A stretch of DNA of 12,985 nucleotides from Prevotellaceae bacterium (lineage in GTDB: Bacteria > Bacteroidota > Bacteroidia > Bacteroidales > Bacteroidaceae). This document shows, in pieces, positions 8,412 to 12,985 of the stretch. Numbering within the stretch: position 1 is the first letter of the stretch; every line of letters starts with the position of its first letter. The stretch spans positions 1 to 12,985 of the forward strand of contig JAUNIK010000031.1 of NCBI GenBank assembly GCA_030523505.1, read 5' to 3'. A program made the position numbers and the translations under genes. The notes under the pieces are model-generated. The model was not told the origin of the DNA, did not search any database, and saw only the letters and a program-made list of their open reading frames with translations.

Positions 8412-9317
8412 ATGAAAAGACTATATTTACACATATTATTATTGGTTGCGGCTGTGACGGGATTCGTCTCATGCGCAGAGGAAGATGTGGAAGTAAAGGT
8501 GCATGATATATGCAGTTTCTTCGAACCAGCCCCTGACGACAACAGTGAGGAAGCCCAGATACGTCGTGCGTTCAGAGAGAAATACCATTCGTTCCTTTTG
8601 TTCAACGACACCATCCAGCGCTCCTATGTGGGACTCGACATCAATGGTGACCCTTACTATGATATCGAGACTCTCGGCATTGACTACACCGTAGGTCAGG
8701 GCAGTTATGCCGGAAACAAGTACTCATATATCATCCACACCGAGATGGACGATAAAAAAGAGGGACTGGAGTTCGTGGAGACCTATCTCCTACCACATAT
8801 CACTGGCAACCTGCAACCGTTCAGTTGGTTTGTGTGCAAGCAGATAAACTTCACCGACACAGAGGGAAAACCAGCCAGCCATCCTTATGCTGCCGTAGGT
8901 CAGCGCTGTGTGGCAGTAAGTACTGGTGTGCTCTCAAAACTCAAGACTGATGCGCAGAGAGCAAAGGTGGTGGAGAGTTGCCTCCTGGCAATGCTCGGTC
9001 CGATGTTGAAGAACCACGAGAGCGAGTTGAGCAGATTCTATAGCCTCACTACCGCCGGCAACCTCGCCACCATCGGTGCAAGTACCGAGGCAGACGCTAC
9101 TGCTGTGGCACGTAGGCATGGTTATTTAGGTATAGTACGCTCAAATTGGGGCTCATTCCAGACACCATCGCGTGAGACCGACACCAATCAGTTTGCGTCA
9201 TATCTGTTGCAGTATGATGATGAATATATGGAGCAGAATTTCGCTGACTATCCGCTAATTCTCCGCCGTTGGTATGTGTTCAAGGAAATCCTCGCCGAAA
9301 TAGGTTGGGTAAATTAA
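8412..9317 (+). CDS. Lipoprotein resembling SusCD-associated zinc metallohydrolases, catalytic motif apparently lost
   Basis: The 301-residue protein has a lipobox (FVSC, Cys21). Its position directly after SusD, its length, an early segment (LGIDYTVGQGSYAGNKYSYI, about 88-107) and its C-terminal layout (RRHGYLGIV at 234-242, then FASYLLQYDDEYMEQ, then LRRWYVFKEILAEIGW) resemble the 'substrate import-associated zinc metallohydrolase lipoprotein' / putative zinc-binding metallopeptidase group. Those proteins carry HExxH followed by a downstream acidic ligand. I find no HExxH here. The corresponding helix reads VESCLLAML (187-195), which keeps a Glu but has Val and Leu where both His would be. 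If the family call is right, this is a pseudoenzyme, perhaps a binding protein of the importer. The assignment is from remembered family pattern, not an alignment; an unrelated surface lipoprotein is possible. There are four non-lipid cysteines. Confidence 0.6.
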   Translation: MKRLYLHILLLVAAVTGFVSCAEEDVEVKVHDICSFFEPAPDDNSEEAQIRRAFREKYHSFLLFNDTIQRSYVGLDINGDPYYDIETLGIDYTVGQGSYAGNKYSYIIHTEMDDKKEGLEFVETYLLPHITGNLQPFSWFVCKQINFTDTEGKPASHPYAAVGQRCVAVSTGVLSKLKTDAQRAKVVESCLLAMLGPMLKNHESELSRFYSLTTAGNLATIGASTEADATAVARRHGYLGIVRSNWGSFQTPSRETDTNQFASYLLQYDDEYMEQNFADYPLILRRWYVFKEILAEIGWVN

Positions 9318-9336
9318 AAAATAAATATTTACGACT

Positions 9337-10056
9337 ATGATAAAGACTATTCAATTACTGTTAGGTCTTTCACTTACAGCATTCCTGCTTACTGCATGTA
9401 GCGAAGACGAAGGCTATACAATGCCGGAGAAGGTTGAACCAACGGCAGTGGGCGTGTGGGTTGACGAACGCGACGGTGCCGAATATGAGTGGGTGCAGTA
9501 TGGCAACCTGCAATGGATGGCACGCAACTTCCGTTATAACCTCAACGACAAGTCTATGTGTGCCGACTATCGCACTGACGACGAGTGGATCAACGGATGG
9601 ACCGAAACCCATTCATCGAAAGAACACCTTGTGAAATACGGTTACTATTATTCAATACAGGGAGCGCTGAAGGCGTGCCCAGAAGGTTGGCGACTCCCTA
9701 CAGACCAAGAATGGCAGCAGTTGGAGGAGATAATGGGTATGAGTGCCGGTGAAGCATCGGGAAGAGGATGGCGCGGAAATGTGGCATCAAACATGCTCAC
9801 AACAAGAGACAATGCTACTTCGCTGAACCTTCTCCTCGGAGGCTGGTACACATACAACCTGTCGAACTCGTTGAACAACGGCTCCAACTTCAGAGGTTCG
9901 TGGGCGTTCTATTGGACAAGCACCCGCGATGCCGATCAGGATGGCGAACTGTATATGTATCGCAAGTTGGCATTCAATCAGCATGGCGTTTACCGTCATA
10001 GCATGGAAGGCGCAATGCAGTTGCTGTCAGTGCGATATGTACGCGATGCTAACTAA
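9337..10056 (+). CDS. FISUMP-domain surface lipoprotein
   Basis: The 239-residue protein has a lipobox LTAC (lipidated Cys21) and a short linker (22-37). One complete Fibrobacter succinogenes major paralogous (FISUMP) domain fills the rest (about 38-236). Its hallmarks are WVDERDGAEYEWVQYGNLQW, MARNFRY, YGYYYSIQGALKACPEGWRL followed by PTDQEWQQLE, GGWYT, FYWTSTRD and the closing SVRYVRD. FISUMP domains are found on secreted and surface proteins of Fibrobacteres and Bacteroidota, where a role in adhesion or binding is presumed but the biochemical function is not established. It is fourth in the operon, 19 bp after the metallohydrolase-like gene, in the place where SusCD loci often carry extra surface-binding lipoproteins. 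Two cysteines besides the lipidated one (in SMCADY and KACPEG) could form a disulfide. Confidence 0.88.
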   Translation: MIKTIQLLLGLSLTAFLLTACSEDEGYTMPEKVEPTAVGVWVDERDGAEYEWVQYGNLQWMARNFRYNLNDKSMCADYRTDDEWINGWTETHSSKEHLVKYGYYYSIQGALKACPEGWRLPTDQEWQQLEEIMGMSAGEASGRGWRGNVASNMLTTRDNATSLNLLLGGWYTYNLSNSLNNGSNFRGSWAFYWTSTRDADQDGELYMYRKLAFNQHGVYRHSMEGAMQLLSVRYVRDAN

Positions 10057-10093
10057 ATTTTATACATATTATTAACTAATTAATTATTACATT

Positions 10094-11455
10094 ATGAAGA
10101 ATTTTACTAAATTCATGTTCATGCTTGTTGCAATGGCATTTGTTAGCAACACAGCAATGGCAAACGACGATGTCTATGCATGGTTCTACACCGAGTTCCA
10201 CAGCTACCCAACAGGTGCAGGCAAAATCTATGTTGACGACAGCAACTCATTGAAGAATGAGGACATCACTGACTGGACAGAAGAGTGCGAGAAGAAGAGT
10301 TTCGGGTTCTGCCAGATCAACAGCCACGACTATTATGTTTACACACAGGGCAACGACGGCCGCACTTGTGTAGGTTTGGCTGAGGGTGTACGCGCTGACG
10401 AGTACTCTGACTGGGAACTCCCTTACGACGAGGCTGGTAATGTTGTTTTCCACAACCAGGCAAACCAGACCTACCCTTGGCGCTACTACTACGCTTCACA
10501 GGAGAAGGATAAGGACGAGACAACAGCACAGGGTATGGAGCCACTCTTCCCAACCCATTGCTGCTTCGCTGTATTCTCATGCGTAGGTGCTCGTTTTGCA
10601 AAGGGCCACAAGTCGTTCGCAAAGGATGTTACATGTTTCCCAGCAGTAAACGACCTCGGCGACAACATCACCCTCACAGCAACACCTGCTGACGAGAGAT
10701 GTCACTTCGCATACTGGAAGAACGAGGCAACAGGTCAGACATATACTGACAACCCACTCAACACCGTTGTTACAGAGCCAACATCGTATGTAGCATACTT
10801 CGAGTGCGATTCAGCAATCGTATTGAGCAACCCAGGCGAGACAAAGACCTATGTTTGGTATCACCCAGATTACTGCAATATCTATGAGACAGAAGGCAGC
10901 TCGCACGAGGCATGGGCACTCACAGAGCCAAACTTCAATGACAGTATTGATGTAAACGATCCTTCAAAGCGTCTCACCTATGTTGAGGCAGTAGCTATCG
11001 ATCGTGGCTATCCAGCGGCTCCAACAATCATCACTGTGAAGAACGAGGCAATCATTGTCCCTTCACCAAACCTCAACGGCTTCTCACAGCTCCACGATCC
11101 ATTCCTCTTCTGGTCTGGCGAGCAGGGCTTGTCGGGTGATCAGATGAATGAAACAGGCATGTACTACCTTGTTGACACAGATAACATGCGTCTCTACCTC
11201 ACAACAGAGAAATCTATCGCTCCAAACACAGCATACGCAGCAATCTATGCTGACCAACTCGCAGCAGAAGGTCTCGAGGCTCCACAGTATATCTACTTCT
11301 CTGAGGAAGCAGCAAAGGCAGGCGAGGGTACTGGCATCACAGTTGTAGAGAACCGCGAGAACGACGGTCAGATTTACAACCTCGGTGGTATGCGTATGAC
11401 AAAGGCCGGCAAGGGTATCTATATCCTCAACGGCAAGAAGTACATCAACAAGTAA
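10094..11455 (+). CDS. Cysteine-rich secreted protein with an InlB-like beta module
   Basis: The 453-residue protein has a signal peptide (1-23, ending AMA) and no lipobox. Residues 24-180 are not recognised; they are aromatic and acidic (DDVYAWFYTEFHSYPTGAGK). Residues about 190-237 match an InlB B-repeat-like module (NITLTATPADERCHFAYW to SYVAYFE). Residues 245-425 are unrecognised beta-rich sequence. The last 27 residues (QIYNLGGMRMTKAGKGIYIL onward, ending NGKKYINK) match the short tail common on Prevotella secreted proteins and resemble a cut-down type IX secretion C-terminal domain. All ten cysteines fall in residues 65-261 (65, 73, 92, 156, 157, 163, 181, 203, 238, 261), none in the second half, which suggests a disulfide-stabilised N-terminal half. 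The thioredoxin-like gene follows after only 7 bp. Codon choice leans to CCA, GCA and ACA, unlike the SusC gene. Function unknown; I infer an exported binding protein of this uptake locus. Confidence 0.8.
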   Translation: MKNFTKFMFMLVAMAFVSNTAMANDDVYAWFYTEFHSYPTGAGKIYVDDSNSLKNEDITDWTEECEKKSFGFCQINSHDYYVYTQGNDGRTCVGLAEGVRADEYSDWELPYDEAGNVVFHNQANQTYPWRYYYASQEKDKDETTAQGMEPLFPTHCCFAVFSCVGARFAKGHKSFAKDVTCFPAVNDLGDNITLTATPADERCHFAYWKNEATGQTYTDNPLNTVVTEPTSYVAYFECDSAIVLSNPGETKTYVWYHPDYCNIYETEGSSHEAWALTEPNFNDSIDVNDPSKRLTYVEAVAIDRGYPAAPTIITVKNEAIIVPSPNLNGFSQLHDPFLFWSGEQGLSGDQMNETGMYYLVDTDNMRLYLTTEKSIAPNTAYAAIYADQLAAEGLEAPQYIYFSEEAAKAGEGTGITVVENRENDGQIYNLGGMRMTKAGKGIYILNGKKYINK

Positions 11456-11462
11456 TCAGAAT

Positions 11463-12587
11463 ATGCGCAGCGTATCAACAATAGTTCTTTTGCTGGCTAT
11501 GGCCTTCTCGGCTATGGCTCAGCAAAAGGATTTCACTATCAACGGAACCTCGGAAGGTGTTGTCGATGGCGATACCGTCTATCTCTGTCAGATAAAAGGA
11601 TTCTACCAGTTGATTCATCTGGATTCTGCAATTGTTAAAGACGGCAGTTATCAGTTCAAGGGCAATGCCGACGAACTGCGATTCCTCTATGTGGTGCCTT
11701 ATCACGAAGGCTCTTTCAAGGAGACAGGTTTGGGAACAGTTCTCATCGAACCAGGTGAAATCACTCTGAAAACCTACCTCTCAGCCAAGAAGAAAGACTC
11801 CGAGGTGAAGGGCGGAGTGAACACCGAGCTATGGAAGAAAGAGCGTGCCCTGCGCACCAACAGCAGCGATAATGAAGCCATTGGTAAGCATTGGAAGGTC
11901 ACAATGGACTCTACAGCCACTATCGACCAGAAACTCGCTGCACAGGCAGCCATGGACTCGCTCCGTGTGATACAGAACAATAAGATGATCGACTTCATCA
12001 TCGAGAATATGCCTGTACCATACTGCGACCTCATGCTCGGTTCACATTTCGGTGGATTCAACATCGAACAGAAAGAGCGCATCCTCGACGCTTTCGCAAA
12101 GAACATGCCTGAAGCACCACAGTACAAGAAGATCCTCGCCGAGAATGCAGCCAAGGCAGCCACAGCCGACGGACAGCCATTCATAGACTTTGAGATGGCA
12201 GATGTCGATGGCAAGATGGTCAAGATGAGCGACATTGTCAAGAAGAACAAATACACCCTCATCGACTTCTGGGCATCTTGGTGCGGTCCATGCCGTGCAG
12301 AGATGCCGAATGTTGTCGAGGCATATAACCGTTTCCACGACAAGGGCTTTGAGGTTGTAGGCGTATCGCTCGATTCAAAGCGCGACGACTGGGTGAAGGC
12401 AATCGACAAGCTTGGTCTCCCTTGGATACAGGTCAGTGATGTGAAAGGCTGGCAGTGTGAGGCAGCAGCCCCATACAATGTGAAGGCAATCCCGGCCAAT
12501 TTCCTCATCGACCAGAACGGCACTATCATCACCAGCAATCTCCGTGGTCTCACCCTCGTGAACACCATCGCTAGCTTGTTGGAATAA
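11463..12587 (+). CDS. TlpA/ResA-like periplasmic thioredoxin with DUF4369-type N-terminus
   Basis: The 374-residue protein has a signal peptide (1-19, ending SAMA). A DUF4369-like beta domain follows (about 22-115; FTINGTSEGVVDGDTVYLCQ, LDSAIVKDGSYQFKG, IEPGEITL), then a helical linker (about 120-232) and a TlpA/ResA-type thioredoxin fold (about 236-374). The redox motif WCGPC is at 273-277 (FWASWCGPCRAEMP) and the cis-proline loop AIPANFLID at 342-350. In the family, such proteins reduce or exchange disulfides in the periplasm, often beside SusC/SusD genes. Both catalytic cysteines are present, so it should be active. It is last in the operon, 7 bp after the cysteine-rich secreted protein, which is a plausible substrate. 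Three other cysteines (42, 188, 332) lie outside the active site. The operon ends at a terminator 31 bp downstream. Confidence 0.94.
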   Translation: MRSVSTIVLLLAMAFSAMAQQKDFTINGTSEGVVDGDTVYLCQIKGFYQLIHLDSAIVKDGSYQFKGNADELRFLYVVPYHEGSFKETGLGTVLIEPGEITLKTYLSAKKKDSEVKGGVNTELWKKERALRTNSSDNEAIGKHWKVTMDSTATIDQKLAAQAAMDSLRVIQNNKMIDFIIENMPVPYCDLMLGSHFGGFNIEQKERILDAFAKNMPEAPQYKKILAENAAKAATADGQPFIDFEMADVDGKMVKMSDIVKKNKYTLIDFWASWCGPCRAEMPNVVEAYNRFHDKGFEVVGVSLDSKRDDWVKAIDKLGLPWIQVSDVKGWQCEAAAPYNVKAIPANFLIDQNGTIITSNLRGLTLVNTIASLLE

Positions 12588-12617
12588 GGGCATCCGTTTG
12601 CCCCACAAAAACAATAA

Positions 12618-12651
12618 GTCCCCTCCGCCAATCCGGAGAGGGCTTTTTTTT
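12618..12651 (+). terminator. Intrinsic terminator of the SusC-to-thioredoxin operon
   Basis: A 10-bp stem (12618-12627 with 12634-12643) has one C-A mismatch and one G-T pair, is GC-rich, and has a 6-nt loop (CCAATC). It is followed by eight T (12644-12651). It starts 31 bp after the thioredoxin stop. A smaller hairpin (GGGCA/TGCCC, 12588-12603) directly follows the stop codon. Confidence 0.88.
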
Positions 12652-12729
12652 GCTCTACAAAGGTGTTTGAAGAAAATCGATCATTCAGTCATTTTTGATT
12701 ATAATATCCTGAAAACCAGATTTCTGCGT

Positions 12730-12929
12730 GGTGACTGAAAATTTAAAATCCGTCACATTTCGGTCACTATAGGGTCATCGAGTGGTCTACGATGATGCTC
12801 AATGTTTGCCTCTTGGGCTTGGGTGATGGAAAGGTGACCGATTGGTGACCGAATTGAAACTGTTCGGTCACCAATAAGGCGTTGTAAATCAGTGGGGTAA
12901 CTCAAAAGGTGACCGAATGACCGAAATTT
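12730..12929. repeat. Cluster of GGTGACCGA motifs in both orientations
   Basis: Copies on the + strand: 12833-12842 (GGTGACCGAT), 12844-12853 and 12908-12917 (GGTGACCGAA), a variant at 12730-12739 (GGTGACTGAA) and a partial at 12918-12925 (TGACCGAA). Inverted copies: 12759-12768 (TTCGGTCACT) and 12863-12872 (TTCGGTCACC). That is about seven copies in 200 bp, which looks like protein-binding sites or iterons. The role is unknown. Confidence 0.75.
12841..12875. repeat. Perfect 13-bp inverted repeat with 9-nt loop
   Basis: ATTGGTGACCGAA (12841-12853) and TTCGGTCACCAAT (12863-12875) are exact reverse complements around TTGAAACTG. There is no T run after it, so it is not a classic terminator. It could be a binding site for a dimeric protein, a cruciform, or a folded RNA element. 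Confidence 0.85.
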
Positions 12930-12985
12930 GAAAAACTTATGTTACGTGATAAGAAAAGCAATAGAATTTGCCTTTGTAAAAAGGG

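Larger units (their letters stand above)
12652..12985. other. Gene-free 334-bp stretch with repeat cluster
   Basis: No credible gene is visible; the longest ATG frame noticed (from 12792) stops after 18 codons. The region holds repeated GGTGACCGA-type motifs, listed separately, and an AT-rich end. A gene may start just beyond the window. Confidence 0.7.

Noticed and set aside
12588..12603. Small GGGCA/TGCCC hairpin as the terminator
   Set aside because: Only 5 bp and followed by A-rich sequence. The hairpin at 12618-12651 with eight T is the far stronger terminator.
11774..12631. 285-residue frame antisense to the thioredoxin gene
   Set aside because: It mirrors a well-supported TlpA-like gene, runs through the terminator stem, and has a Ser/Cys-rich composition typical of a shadow frame.
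12927..12970. Possible promoter near the right edge (TTTG and TAGAATTTG)
   Set aside because: The -7 element has one base too many and the spacing is about 31 bp, too far from the 19-21 bp expected.

Overview
The window looks like chromosomal DNA from a gut or rumen Bacteroidota, most likely a Prevotella-type organism. This rests on an adjacent SusC/SusD pair, Bacteroidota-style promoters (TTTG, 19 bp, TAnnTTTG), mostly weak or absent Shine-Dalgarno sites, FISUMP and InlB-like secreted proteins, and a C-terminal 'YNLGG...GIYILNGKKY' tail common in Prevotella. No tRNA, rRNA, CRISPR array or transposase is visible.

Layout. The left part (1-3169, minus strand) is a two-gene operon. The first gene (2675-3169) encodes a small exported protein with a transthyretin-like domain. 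The second (2646 down past position 1) encodes a large outer-membrane beta-barrel protein of the OMP_b-brl_3 / TonB-receptor-like type. That second gene is split by a +1 frameshift inside a run of seven G (seven C on the + strand, 1491-1497) and continues past the left edge. A 278-bp divergent promoter region (3170-3447) separates this operon from a six-gene plus-strand operon (3448-12587). In order, that operon encodes a SusC/RagA transporter, a SusD/RagB lipoprotein, a lipoprotein resembling the SusCD-associated zinc metallohydrolases but apparently lacking its HExxH histidines, a FISUMP-domain lipoprotein, a cysteine-rich secreted protein with an InlB-like module, and a TlpA/ResA-like thioredoxin with a DUF4369-type N-terminus. 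A strong intrinsic terminator (12618-12651) closes the operon. The last 334 bp carry no gene but hold a dense cluster of GGTGACCGA repeats, including a perfect 13-bp inverted repeat.

How the genes may work together (inference). SusC/SusD form a TonB-driven 'pedal-bin' importer. The accessory lipoproteins probably sit beside it on the cell surface, and the thioredoxin acts in the periplasm. There are no glycoside hydrolases, polysaccharide lyases, sulfatases or visible regulators, so this is not a classical polysaccharide utilisation locus. A peptide, protein or metal-related substrate, with a disulfide/redox component, fits better. The substrate cannot be read from the sequence.
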